DNA from: Erpetoichthys calabaricus
Taxonomy: Eukaryota; Chordata; Cladistia; Polypteriformes; Polypteridae
DNA: 64,000 nucleotides
Assembly (NCBI RefSeq): GCF_900747795.2
Contig: NC_041401.2
Span: 1,084,823-1,148,822, forward strand
Direction: 5' to 3'
This document shows, one piece after another, positions 22,168-33,688 of this stretch. Below the pieces are notes generated by a model. The model was not told where the DNA came from, did no database searches, and saw only the letters and a program-made list of their open reading frames with translations. The position numbers and the translations under genes were made by a program. The first letter of the stretch is position 1. Each line of letters starts with the position of its first letter.

Positions 22168-22250
22168 CAGACAGACAGACAGACAGACAATTCCAAATAT
22201 ATGAAAGAGTAGGGGGGTGGGGGGGGCCTTGTCTGTCTGTCTGTCTGTCA
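22168..22250. repeat. facing (ACAG)n and (TGTC)n microsatellites
   Basis: About five ACAG units near 22168–22189 and about five GTCT units near 22231–22250 face each other across some 40 bases that include a G-rich run. They can fold into a hairpin of about 20 bp. Confidence 0.75.
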
Positions 22251-22507
22251 GTCAGCTTCTCTCTACAGGTGCAAGCTGACAAAACGCAGGCTCGGTGCGG
22301 TGCTCGTCTTTTCCCATCGAATGTCAGTAACTTGCTTCAAAGAAAAACTTACTTAAGATCGTCGATGTGCCAGGAGAGATCGCGTAATTTAGAGCTAATT
22401 GCAATAAAGAAAGATTTGACAGAACAAATTTACTTAGATGGCATTATTGATGAACTTGCAAGAAAGCAAGGAGAGTGCAATTTTAATTGAATATTTTATT
22501 TAGTGGA

Positions 22508-22637
22508 ATAATCTGCGGTGGGCTGGCACCCTGCCCGGGGTTGGTTCCTGCCTTGCGCCCTGTGTTGGCTGGGATTGGCTCCAGCAGACCCCCGTGACCC
22601 TGTAGACAGGATATAGCGGGTTGGATAATGGATGGAA
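22508..22637 (+). mobile_element. SINE, 3′ half
   Basis: TGCGGTGGGCTGGCACCCTG to GGATAATGGATGG: the 3′ half of the (GGAT)n-tailed SINE in forward sense. Confidence 0.8.
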
Positions 22638-23880
22638 TAATTATAATACAAGTAATTTAATAATAAACGCTTACTTTTCCAATTGTTTTACTATATCTGC
22701 ATATTCATATTTTGTTTTCCTATAAGTATCTTTCACAGGTGTGATGTGAAGAAATAGACTTTTGCTAAATTTTGTATTTGCGAGAATGTGAGGTGACGTC
22801 TTTTTCAAGAAAATTAAGTCTATAATCGGCATTCGCTTTATTTTCAGAATTTTACTGATGAATTAAACATGTTGCTGATTCGTTAAATGCGTAAGTCAAG
22901 TTTTCTTCTACCTACGAAGAAATTTTTTTTACATTTTTTGTGACATTAAGGAAAATATTTAATTTTAAATGCACTGGTTTAGAAAACCAGTGAAGGTATT
23001 ATTGGGTGGGGGGGCGGCACGATGGCAGCTTTGCCTCTAGAACTGGGCCTGTACCTGATCTGGACTCATGACGTATTGGTGGTTTCCAGCTTGCTAAGGA
23101 AAATCAAAATCATACATTAATATTATATTAATTATAATGAATAAAATTAATATTATATAATTATATTAATGATATAATAATATATATTATAAATTGTGAT
23201 TTACCCCTTGCTGTATACTAAGGTGCACTAAGACAGAAAGCTCATTTTCATATTTGCAAATCATCACCTTTAAGAATAGACCTTTCTATACCTGCAGCCA
23301 CGGTGGTCCTCCAGGGTGCAATCTAAACAGCCGCGTCTGTCAGGGACTGCTGACCCTCAAGGGGACCCTCGAGTTTAATTTCAAGATGAGAAGCGGCTCC
23401 ATTGACACAAAGCTGGAAGTCATTTGGAGTCGCCGATATGTTGTGACTAAGATCGTCCTCCGCACCTCAGGGATGGACCCTGCAGCACACAATGCTGCTG
23501 TAGATGCTGGACGCTCACGGATGTGAGAACTTGAGTTTGACCGAGGGCACAAGTAACCTTACTGGTGTGAAGTGGATCTTCATCAGTCGGGGAAATCATC
23601 AGCTCTGCTACCTGCGGGCCAAAGCAGCCGTGAGAGGCACAAATGCGGAGCACTATTACAATCCTTCTTCTTTCGGTTGCTCCCGTTAGGGGTTGCTTTG
23701 TCCAAAAGTTGATCTGGCAAAATTTAAAAACCGGATGCCCTTCCTGATGTAACCCTCCTGTGGTGTTCCTGCTGTGTTCAGTAGAGGGCGGTATGCATGG
23801 AGGAGAGGAGGAGGTGAGGGAAGAGGATCGTTGGGTTGAGTTGGTCATTAAAAAGGATTTTGGTAAAGGAGACTACGTGC
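22638..23880. other. AT-rich intergenic; no gene seen
   Basis: It includes an AT/TTA-rich run (about 23110–23200) and a SINE-head-like GGGGCGGCACGATGGCAGC at about 23010. No exon is supported. Confidence 0.5.
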
Positions 23881-24215
23881 TGTTTGTACTGGTGGCTGAA
23901 TACACAACACCCCCCCCAGTATCTGGACTTGGGACCGGCACAAAGAAACATGCTGGTGTGTGCATCCCCTGTGGCTGGTGTAAAAGATCAGCCCGGCAAC
24001 AGACAGACACGGACTCCAGGTGTCCCAAAGACACGCGCTGTTTAATTGAAATACAACACACACAGACACAGTATGGCGCACAGACCACAAGGCTCAGTCC
24101 TCTTTACTTCCCTTCAGCCGCCTCCACTCCTCCCTCCCGACTCCGGCTCCCCAAGTGCAGCGAGGCGGCTCCTTTTATAAAGCACCCAGATGTGCTCTCT
24201 GCACGGTGATGTCGG
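23880..24215 (-). mobile_element. LTR-like fossil
   Basis: Read on the minus strand, a TATAAAAGG-type box is followed about 150 bases later by an AATTAAA-like polyadenylation signal and a short GT-rich end, the order of promoter and R/U5 in a long terminal repeat. No internal coding part is seen beside it, so at best it is a solo or partial LTR. Family unknown. A broken fossil; age not judged. Confidence 0.25.
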
Positions 24216-26816
24216 GTGGCCTTCACAAAATACAATGTGTCCTTCTTATCCGATCTGATTGAACTTTTGACCCACCTAAGCTCTCACTCTCAGAGAATTA
24301 TCCTTCTTGGTAATTTCAACATCCATATTGACACCCCCTCATCTAAACTGAGAAATTAATTCCTATCCTTACTGGACTGTCCTGACTTGGCACCACATGT
24401 TGATTTTCCCCCCCATTCTGGCGGTCATATATTAGACCTGATCTGCACTTCTGGACTCTCTGTCACCAACACTTACAGCACTGATGTGGGACTCTCTGAC
24501 CATAAAGCAGCACTTCTCACTGTCTCATGACCTCTCCCTCCTCTTACCTGTAAACGACAAATTTCTTAAAGAAACCTTCAAAATATCTGTCCCTCTGTCC
24601 TTTCTGGATCAATTTCTGATCTTTTACTGTCTTCACCTGTTCCATCACCACTAGATAGTCTTGTTGTCCACTATAACTCAGCCCCTCATTCAGCATTAGA
24701 TAAAACAGCTCCTCTAAAACATAAGGAGGTTTCCTTTAAACGCTCAGCTCCTTGGTATAACTCAGAATTGCGATCTATGAAAGCAGCTGGCCGACGCCTT
24801 GAGAGAATGTCACGTAAGACTGGCCTCACCGTGCACATCCAGGCTTTCTCTGACCACCAAAGAGCTTACAGAGAAGCACTAACTTCTGCCAAGAACACCC
24901 ATTATGGCAGAATAATAGAAAGTAGCCATGATAACCCAAGGGTTTTGTTCTCTGTAGTTAATAAACTACTCGAACCCGCATCTGGTCCAACTACCTCTTC
25001 TACTGAAGTCTGTGAGGAATTCCTCCACTTTTTCCGTAACAAAATTAAAGATCTAAATAATTCAACTAACGTACATCCATCATCTGTTTATATCTCTCCC
25101 TGTTCTCCCACTCCATCCAGCTCCTTCTCTAAGTTCTCACCAGTCACATCTGCGTTTGTAAGATGAGGCTGACTACTGGTGTACTGGACCCCATCCCCAC
25201 CACACTACTCAAGTCCTGCCTTCATGCTGTAACGCCGAATATTACAACAATAATAAACTCGCCCCTCATCGCTGGCTCTGTGCCGCTCACTTTTAAAATC
25301 GCTTCTGTAACCCCAATGTTAAAAAAGTCTGGCCTTGATGCTGACAATCTTAACAATGTCCGGCCTATCTCACACTTACCTTTCCTGTCAAAAGTTCTCG
25401 AGCGTGTTGTAGCCTCCCAACTCACCAATTACTTAACTTCTAATAATTTGATGGACGGCACATCTGTGAAACTGCTCTGTTACGGGTAACCAATGATTTG
25501 CTTATGGCAGCAGACTCTGGACAAACCAGCATATTAATTCTGTTAGACGTCAGTGCAGCATTTGACACTCAGGTCTGACGTGACATCCTACTGTCCAGAA
25601 TGGAGAACATGCCACTGGGTATCTCTGGCACTGCCCTCCACTGACTGATAGCCCAGAGTTTGTTAGTCTTGGTGACCATCAGATCCAGCACAGTGCCAGT
25701 CACACAAGGAGCTCCTCAGGGCTCTGTCCTCGGCCCTCTTCTCTTCTCTATTTACATGCTTCCCCTTGGCCATATTAGCCTTAGCTATGGACTGGGTTGT
25801 CATTTTTATGCAGACGATACTCAGCTCTACTTCAATGTTAAAAGTGGAACTTCATCAGAGCTTTCTCAGCTCACAACCTGCCTTAGTGAAATTAAAACTT
25901 GGATGGAGCAGAACTCTTTAAAATTAAATTGCAACAAAACTGAACTCCTACAAATTGGGACTAAAGTGCAACTTAATAAAATGAGCTCCTTCCCAGTCCA
26001 TCTTGGCGGTGATCTCATCAGACCTGCCTGTACTATAAAGGATCTTGGTGTCATTTTTGATTCCTCCGCCCACATAAATCACATTAAGAAACTTTCTTAC
26101 TTTCACCTCCGTAACATATCCCGTGTTCACTCCTTCCTCTCCTTCTCTAATGCTGAGAAACTCATCCCTGCTTTTATCACATCCCGCATCGATTATTGTA
26201 ATTCCCTACTGGCAGGTGCCCCTTCTAATCTTCTATCACAGCTCCAGCTTATTCAAAACTCAGCTGCAAGAGTCCTGACATGGACCACCAACAGCGGGCA
26301 CATCACACCCAACCTGCTCCATCTCCACTGGCTCCCTGTGTCTTACAGAATCGAATATCAAATCTTACTAATAACCTACAAAGCCTTAAATAACCTCACG
26401 CCAAACTACATCAGTGACCTCCTCCAGCACTATGTGCCTGCCCGCCCACTAAGGTCCTCTGATTCTGGCCATCTTGTTGTGCCCCTCACTAATCTACACT
26501 CCATGGGTGACAGCAGGGCCTTCAGCTGTATAGCGCCCAGACTCTGGAATGACCTACCGACATTAACCCCACACTCATCTGTTCAGTTTGGCTGTTAGCT
26601 CTACTTGACTTCATTACCCTTCTCTCAGTTTACCTCCAAGTCAAGATGCTCAGGTAACCTGTGTGTGTGTGAATTTACTGTCTTAATCCTCTTTATTTAT
26701 TTATCTGGTTTGTACGTTGCTATATACTGCAATACCCTGCCATTCTATCTTAAACTCTGTGAAGTGTCTTGAGCGTGGGAAAGGCGCTATATAAATAAAA
26801 TGTATTATTATTATCG
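24216..26816 (+). mobile_element. L2-clade LINE, 5′ truncated
   Basis: It starts inside the endonuclease domain: translated pieces give RIILLGNFNIHID and, near 24490, the GLSDHKA block with the catalytic SDH. The reverse transcriptase follows from about 25160: DPIPTTLLKSCL, then [30 protein letters not shown] (about 25810) and the C-terminal LQNSAARVL- and LHWLPV-like blocks. A 312-codon frame (25660–26598) is open through the RT core and C-terminus. The upstream half has a few stops and frame breaks, so the copy is dead. The 3′ end is GGAAAGGCGCTATATAAATA with a TTA repeat, typical for L2. Confidence 0.92.
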
Positions 26817-27500
26817 CCTGATCTCACCCTGTGTGGGGGGCTCTTTCATTTCAAAGGGATACATACACTGACCCCGAGGACGCTATTCGCCACAAAATCC
26901 CCTTGAAATGGCCAAACGAGTCATGTGAGCGCTCAGAAATCGTCTTGAAGAGCGTGTCACTAATGATGGCCACCACCCTGAAGACATCATTTTTAAAACA
27001 CACTGGAAAAAAATCTATCTTGTATCCCCTTTCTTGTGTCGTAATGAAATGCGTTTAATCTTGTAGTGTTTTTGTAGAATAAACGTTTGGGAAGGCTGAA
27101 AGTCCTTGGTTTACTGTACCAAAACAATACCTTAAAAGTTATAAAAAGTGTCAGCCCACCCTGGTATTACTGCTGGACCCCCACAGCTGACCTGTTCAAC
27201 GCAGTAGTGGGCAGTACTTAAAGTGGTACTCTGTTCATGGCGATACACCAACATTCGATCACAGATTCCCCCAAACTCATACAACAACATTCAATCAAGA
27301 AGAAGCTTCCAGCGCTGTGGGTACAGCAGGACGGTCCTCTCACAAAAGGTGCCAGTGGAAGGTAATGAACAGGTAGTGGGCATGCAGCCTACACTGTGCT
27401 TACCAGTCAGACTGCTCAGTGCTGCTCAGCCCGTCACTCAGTTCCATTCATTCTCAGCCTGAAAAACATCAACGGATCCACGGGCCTTGTAATACGGGGC
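26817..27500. other. intergenic; no gene seen
   Basis: No domain or splice signal is supported. Confidence 0.5.
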
Positions 27501-27517
27501 CATAATAAGAGCACAGG

Positions 27518-27728
27518 CGCCCAATTCCGTGTAACTTGCATGTTCTCCCCGTGTCTGCGTGGCTTTCCTCCTGGTGCTCCAGTGTCCTCCCACAGTCCAA
27601 AGACATGCAGGTTAGGTGAACTGGCAATTCCTAAATTGGTGCGTGTGTGTGCTCTGTGATGGAGTGGCGTACTGTCCTGCCTCACGGCCTATGCTAGCTG
27701 GGATCGGCTCCAGCAGACCCCCCCCGTG
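27518..27728 (+). mobile_element. SINE, worn copy
   Basis: Body of the (GGAT)n family with GCATGTTCTCCCCGTGTCTG, CAAAGACATGCAGGTTAGGT and GGCTCCAGCAGACC. The centre is shortened. Confidence 0.75.
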
Positions 27729-28029
27729 ACAAAGTAAGCAAAGTAAAGCACCACTACCACCACCACCACGTTTCTCCATGTAATTCACGCCTTTCTTTTC
27801 TTTTTTTTTTTTAAACACTCCCTTGTCCAAACCTTCACAAATAAAAATCATTACAACAGAAGGCTGTGCCCACAACCTACCAAACCATCAATGTCAATCA
27901 ATGTTATTGCACTGCCACTCCTGCCCCTTAAACACTAAGGTGCCATCCCATAACTGAACAGCTTAAGGCGGTTAGGGGCCCACCACCCCATTTTAAAAGA
28001 AGCCTTTTTGATATAGCGCCTTCCTATAA

Positions 28030-29071
28030 TGCACACGTGCAGGCCGCCCCCGAAGTAGCAAAGCCCAGCTGGAGGGCTACTGGACCCTGCACCCCGTCGG
28101 GGGTCCCCGCTCTCGCTCCCCTCGCCCCTGCAGCTGTTCATCTCGTTCTGTGTGTCATTTCCCGGCTCGGTGGAGCACAGGCATGTCACTACTGTCACTT
28201 CTCTCGGGTGATGCGGGTTCCTGCCTCTTTCCTTGCCACTCGAATCCCAGCTCTCCGTTACAAGAGACGCGGCGCCAGCTCTATCCTTCTATCGGGTCTT
28301 CGGGCCCTCGCGACGGCGTCGCCTTTAAGGCCCGAGCGGTGGGCGTCGCCCTGGAGACGCGGGCTGGGCGCCATCACGCAGCGCCGGGAAGAAGACTACT
28401 GCAAGAGCGCAGAGCCCAGAGAGCCAGACGGACCGACCGGCAGGTGAACGTTCGCCGAATCTTTCCGGGCCGCTGGCCGCTTTCCTTTTCGTTTAGAGTG
28501 CCACCAGCCGTTCGCCTCGGGCCGCAGTGTTGCCGCCTCTCCTCTCCTGTCAGAGCACGCGGCGAGAAGCGAGCGGCCTGCGTTCGTACGGGGCCAGCAC
28601 CGAGGCTCGGCGCGGCCTGCGCCCCGTCCCGCGGTCGGAGGACTCGAGTTCGGCCCGCTGCTGCCCGGCCCCCTCGCCATGTGCGCCGCGTTCGTTCACG
28701 TCAGGTCCGAGTCATCGGAGAACCGACGCAGGCCGAGGCCCGCGCGCGCCCTTTTGTGCAGCCAATCAGCGGCCTCGCTGCCTGCACGGCGGAGCCGCCA
28801 AGGCGCCCGGAGAGAGAGAGTGAGAGGGAGTGAGAGAGAGGGACAGACGGACGGCGTACCGCAAGCGACTTTCAAAGCGACTCGAGCTGCTTTGTGATCT
28901 GCGGGTCAGCAGCAGCCGCTGCAGCCGCGCGCCTCCTCGGCTAGGCCCGTGGGAAGTTCGCCGCTGGTAGTACTGAGGAGGCACGACGGGGAGCAGCGCC
29001 CTCCCACGGGTCCAGCGTCCCCGAGTTCCAATCACGCCCTTCGATGTTGATTTCACCCGGCAGACGTGCAG
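28030..29071 (+). promoter_or_regulatory. ZDBF2: CpG island with ZDBF2 candidate first exons
   Basis: About 1 kb of GC-rich, CpG-dense DNA, flanked by ordinary sequence, lies upstream of ZDBF2 in the right direction. Two strong splice donors sit in it: CCGGCAG|GTGAACG after 28443 and GTGCAG|GTCAGTA after 29071. Either could end a 5′ non-coding exon that joins the coding exon at 41014, which begins with its ATG right at the acceptor. No other gene is seen in reach. The link to ZDBF2 is inference. Confidence 0.6.
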
Positions 29072-29329
29072 GTCAGTAATGTGCACTTGGCCCTGGGTGG
29101 GTGAGCTGCAACCCCCAGAGACCCTTGGCTTTGAGAATGTTGTCATGTTATTAGTTGTTATAGCGCCTTACACAGAAGCCAGCATGACGCGCATTCTCCT
29201 CATCCATTACGGGGGCTGGCGGGCGGGCCGCACCAAATCTGCCCAGTGTGCCTTTGGGGTCCAAGAGGAATCGAGACTGTAAGAGCAGCTCCTCTCCATC
29301 TCAGAGTGTAATAAGTAGCCAGGTCAGCT

Positions 29330-29800
29330 TATATGGTACAAAGTGTTGAATACAAATCAGACTACGTAATGCATTAGTGAGACCACATCTGGGGTGACGT
29401 ATGCAGCTCTGATTATGTCCCAGGACTTGAGGACACGTCCTACTGTGACAGACAGATCTGGGTCTGAAAGCTCCTTGAAGGTGTTCAGTTTAATGGTGAA
29501 TCTCGTACTTGAGGATACCAGTGAAAATGAAGAGGTAGTGCATTTAGGACCGAAACCAGGAAGCACCTTGTTTATGCAATGAGATGTGGGATTCTGGGAA
29601 AAAAAACCAAACTACCGAGCTGTGGAGTGGAAATCGAAACCTCCAGAACCTTTAAGAAATACCTGGGTGTGAGAGATTGGGCCATCTTAGCTAAGGGACT
29701 AAAAGTCTTTGTTTAACCAATGAAGTCTGGCAGCAGAACGTTTAAAGAGACACAGGGTAGCGGTACCCACAGTACCCGTGTACCCCATCACAAGCCAGAT
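29330..29800 (+). mobile_element. CR1-like LINE remnant (weak)
   Basis: Near 29370, ATTAGTGAGACCACATCTGG with a following tract that translates in pieces like a LVRPHLEY block is typical of CR1-group LINE C-termini. It is very decayed. Confidence 0.35.
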
Positions 29801-30374
29801 GCAGGACAGAAATAGAAGCATATTTACGGTGACAGGTAAGAGGAGGCCAAGCAGCTCATCAAGGTTCACACTTCAGTCCCATCGTGTCATTACGTCTTGG
29901 AAATCCCAATGCCTCTTCTGGGCTCCATTTGGAATGCACTTCCCTTGGTGTCCACTAGGTGTCTGTGGGTGTTTGATTCACTGAGTGTGTTTACGTGTGT
30001 GCGCACAAACCCGGGATTAGGTGAGTAACTCGGTTTAGACGGAAGCCTGATTTCTTAAAACAACAACAACTTATGGGAGTTCACTTATGGAATTCTCCCT
30101 CGGCAAAATACTCCAAAGTCACAAAAATGTGCTAAGGAAAAACATAAACGTTACTAACGGCTGGCTGGCTGGCTGGCATGAATCCCAAAATAAGCCTGGA
30201 GCCTGTGCTGCTGAGCTTAGCACAGTATGTTTGACTCATCAATATACACTTAGCGATTTCTGAAATACTGAGAGAGGTCATTTCTACCAGGAGAAGACAT
30301 AAAGCAACCAACTGCCGAGCATTTTGCCTCAGGAACCTTATCTTTGTGGAAGCCACGTGACTAGATTACTCACA

Positions 30375-30540
30375 ACAACAACATTTATTTTTAGAACGCG
30401 TTTTCATACAAATGATGGAGCTCCAAGTGCTTTACAAAATGAAGAAAGAAAAATACAAAAATAAGATTAAGCAAATACAAACAAAATCAGCAGGGGTTCC
30501 GAGGCCACAAGACCGCCCAGCCCCAACTGGGCACAGAGAA
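30375..30540. repeat. dispersed repeat fragment
   Basis: ACAACATTTATTTTTAGAAC and GCTTTACAAAATGAAGAAAG match a tail type common beside fish L2-type elements. The family is not certain. Confidence 0.35.
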
Positions 30541-30592
30541 ATCTAGGTGCGTTACCCCAGTTTCTCAGAGACCTCTATATAGTATATACACA

Positions 30593-32013
30593 CTAGCTGT
30601 CCCCCGTGGTAGTTGTGAAACAGGACAAACTTTAAAAATCAATAAAGAAATGTAATAATTTGTATTGAGAAGAATTTCTATTGATAGCTTTCATATCCGA
30701 GGGCCTCTTGATATCCAGTATTTTTGGTTTTGCCATCAGGGCCAAGAATGTAGCTCTGATCTCTTTGCCAAAAATGTAAAACATTGATAAGGTACCTCTG
30801 GCCAAGCGGAAGGTGGGTACGCTCCGACGTCAAATGCCGGCACTGTATCTGATGGTGTTCAGCTCTGACGGGAGAGCATCCCCCGCATGGGGAGAAAAGC
30901 AACGTGGCCGTGAAATCTCTGCCAATCACCCTATAAAACACATGGAGCTCTGATCTCTCTCTGAAAAACATCAAATGTCACACTCTTAACAATCTGTAGA
31001 TGATAATGACTGCCGAACAAACAGTGGAGGCAAGATGGTGAGAGGTAGAGCGACTCGAATGAAGGCTGGCGCGTGAGTGAGGAGGGCCTTACCCGGCTCC
31101 ACACTCCTGAGGTCCTGCCTCCCCCCTCCCCTCGTCCCGCCTTACCCGGCTCCACACTCCTGAGGTCCCGCCTCCCCCTCCCCCTCGGCCCACCTTACCC
31201 CGGCCCCACACTCCTGAGGTCCCGCCTCCCCCTCCCTTGGCCCGCCTTACTCGGCCCCACACTCCTGAGGTCCCGCCTCCCCCTCCCTTGGCCCGCCTTA
31301 CCCCGCTCCACACTCCTGAGGTCCCGCCCCCCCCCCCCCTCGGCCCGCCTTACCCGGCTCCACACTCCTGAGGTCCTGCCTCCCCCTCCCTTGGCCCGCC
31401 TTACCCGGCCCCACACTCCTGAGGTCCCGCCTCCCCCTCCCTTGGCCCGCCTTATCCGGCCCCACACTCCTGAGGTCCCGCCTCCCCCTCCCCTCGGCCC
31501 GCCTTACCCGGCTCCACACTCCTGAGGTCCCGCCTCCCCCTCCCCTCGGCCCGCCTTACCCGGCTCCACAATCCTGAGGTCCCGCCTCCCCATCCCCTCG
31601 GCCCGCCTTACCCAGCTACACACTCCTGAGGTCCTGCCTCCTCCTCCCTTGGCCCGCCTTACCCGGCTCCACACTCCTGAGGTCCCGCCTCCCCCTCCCT
31701 TCGGCCCGCCTTACCCGGCTCCACACTCCTGAGGTCCCGCCTCCCCCTCCCTTCGGCCCGCCTTACCCGGCTCCACACTCCTGAGGTCCCGCCTCCCCCT
31801 CCCCTTGGCCCGCCTCTCTCTCTCTTGGATTCGCATGAATAAATTGGTGCTGCAACCGAACTCTTAGCGCAATGAAAGGAGTCGCAAAATCAACCGGAAT
31901 GTTCAAGCAAATTATAGAAACAAACCCGATCTAAATCTGTGAAGTAGTTCTCTCGTGAACGTGATGGGCGGACGTTGGATTTTTTTATTTATATATATAT
32001 TTATTTTTTTTGA
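30593..32013 (-). mobile_element. Helitron-like element carrying a minisatellite
   Basis: On the minus strand it ends ...GGGGGACAGCTAG followed by T (30593), the classic Helitron 3′ end. A 5′ TC preceded by A fits at 32013. The body (30600–31080 and 31815–31990) is AT-richer. Its centre is taken up by the GC-rich minisatellite at 31088–31815. It has no helicase frame, so it is non-autonomous. The 5′ end is less certain than the 3′ end. Confidence 0.5.
31088..31815. repeat. GC-rich minisatellite, about 53-bp unit, about 14 copies
   Basis: Each unit reads CTTACCCGGCTCCACACTCC, then TGAGGTCCCGCCTCCCCCTC and CCTCGGCCCGC, with unit lengths of 50–54. The minus strand has several G-runs per unit (GGGAGGGGGAGGCGGG), which could form G-quadruplexes. 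Open frames in several phases through the array are not genes. Confidence 0.95.
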
Positions 32014-32165
32014 TATACTTTAATAATCCCCGAGGGGAAACTGTCTTTTCACGTGACCTTTGGGGGTCAGAGTGCAGGGTCAGCCGTTTTCAGGTTAACG
32101 GATTTGAACCGCAGCCTTCCAGATCAGCCGCGCACATCCTTTAGCCACAGAGCCAGCACTCCAGT
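32014..32165 (-). mobile_element. LINE/SINE 3′ piece
   Basis: Read on the minus strand it ends TTTCCCCTCGGGGATTATTA AAGTATATC, a 3′ tail common to fish LINEs. A tRNA-like head with GGTTCAAATCC lies upstream of it at about 32095–32150. Confidence 0.5.
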
Positions 32166-33570
32166 GTTAAGGGTTGACTTGTCCACATCATGAGGATACT
32201 CCCAGAGAACTTTAGGTGGGTTACCCTGGTATCTCAGAGACCATATCCTGATTTCTCTAACCGGCATAAGAGTAGACACAAGACAGGTTTCAGAACTGGG
32301 GGTCTGTGAATACCCGGGTTATTAAACCGCATGTAAACGCAACTCCCTCTTTATCTTTGATAATCCAAATCAGGTTTGAATTTCTAAAATTGACTTTTTA
32401 AAGGACCTCGCTGTGACAGCTTGATGGTAGCGAGCCCGTCTGTTGTGTCTGAGTGCTGAACTTCATCCCGCGGTTTTCTGACTTTCCAGAGTGGAGTCAG
32501 TAATTCCGACAGCCCACATGTTTTTGTACTCGTTGGAGACCATCCCTGTGCCAGAAAAACAGCTTAGCGGTAAACCAGGATACGTTCTTGGCCAGAACCC
32601 GTTTTTACTGTCCAGCCACACCCAGGTGTAGTGGGTGACATCTGTGGGAGAGTCGTGTCATGCCAGTGCTGGAGCCAAGCGTCAGCTTGTGTAATTTGTA
32701 ACCAGGCGTAATTGTGTTAAAATACGTCAAGCTGTTTGCTCCCGGGAGGTTTACCGTGGCAGACGCACTTCTTTCTGAGTTGAAAATATAAAATTGTGAG
32801 CGTTGGCCCACCATTGTTCTTTCCCTGAATGAAGCTCTGGTTTCTTTTTAATAATAATTGGAGATCTTTAATAGCTTGGTGATGTTTACAGCATTTTGAT
32901 GAAGACCTCAGTTTGCTAGATGGGGTGCTTTTCATTCGAATGAGCTTCTGTCACGTTTGTTGCTAAGCTGGCCCTTGGTCCCCTCTTTGTTATTGTGCAG
33001 GGTCTTTTGTTTACGTATTTAAAGCAAGACGATGGCAGTAAGTGAATATGGAATGGAATGAGACACGAGATGCCATCCTGCAAATCGCCCACTGCCTCCT
33101 CCTGGGTCCTTCTGGCTGAGTTGGCCTTTAAAACCCCCCGAGAATGTCCTGGCGCTGGATATCTGGGGACTTAACTGGTCTTGGCCTGCAGAAGGACTAC
33201 TTTTTTCATTTACAAATGGCATTTTTAAGCAGAAAGCACCTCTCTCCACCCTAGCGGCTTCACAGCGTTTATGACAGTCTCTCTGCCCACACTGAAATAC
33301 ACATAGGATGTCGCTGTTGGCCTGCACTGGGCACGCATGCTGTGGCGGAACAGAAAGAGGTCGTGTCCTCCACGCTAGACCTTCACTGGCCGCTTATGCT
33401 TACAAATGGAGAACCACAATGGCAAAAACGAGAAACCGCCAAACAGTTTTATTTGTGGACCTGTAATTGAGAGTAGCGCACGAGTATGAGGCGAGCAAAG
33501 CGGCTGAGGATACGTAACAAGCAAGGGCCACGTGAGCCACGGACCAATCAGAACGAGTCTGAGCTTTCAG
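32166..33570. other. ZDBF2 upstream intron candidate; no exon seen
   Basis: If the ZDBF2 promoter is at 28–29 kb, this lies in its first intron. No exon or clear repeat is supported. Confidence 0.4.
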
Positions 33571-33688
33571 GTTCAAAGTTTATTGTCACGTGCACAGTAA
33601 GGAGACACGTTCCCTGTACAATGTGATTCTTTCTTTGCTGTCCACACCAAATGCCAATGATTAAGAAACCAACGTATAAAGATAAACA

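Noticed and set aside
31088-31815. Evenly spaced repeats resembling a CRISPR array
   Set aside because: Units are contiguous without unique spacers in a vertebrate genome; it is a minisatellite.
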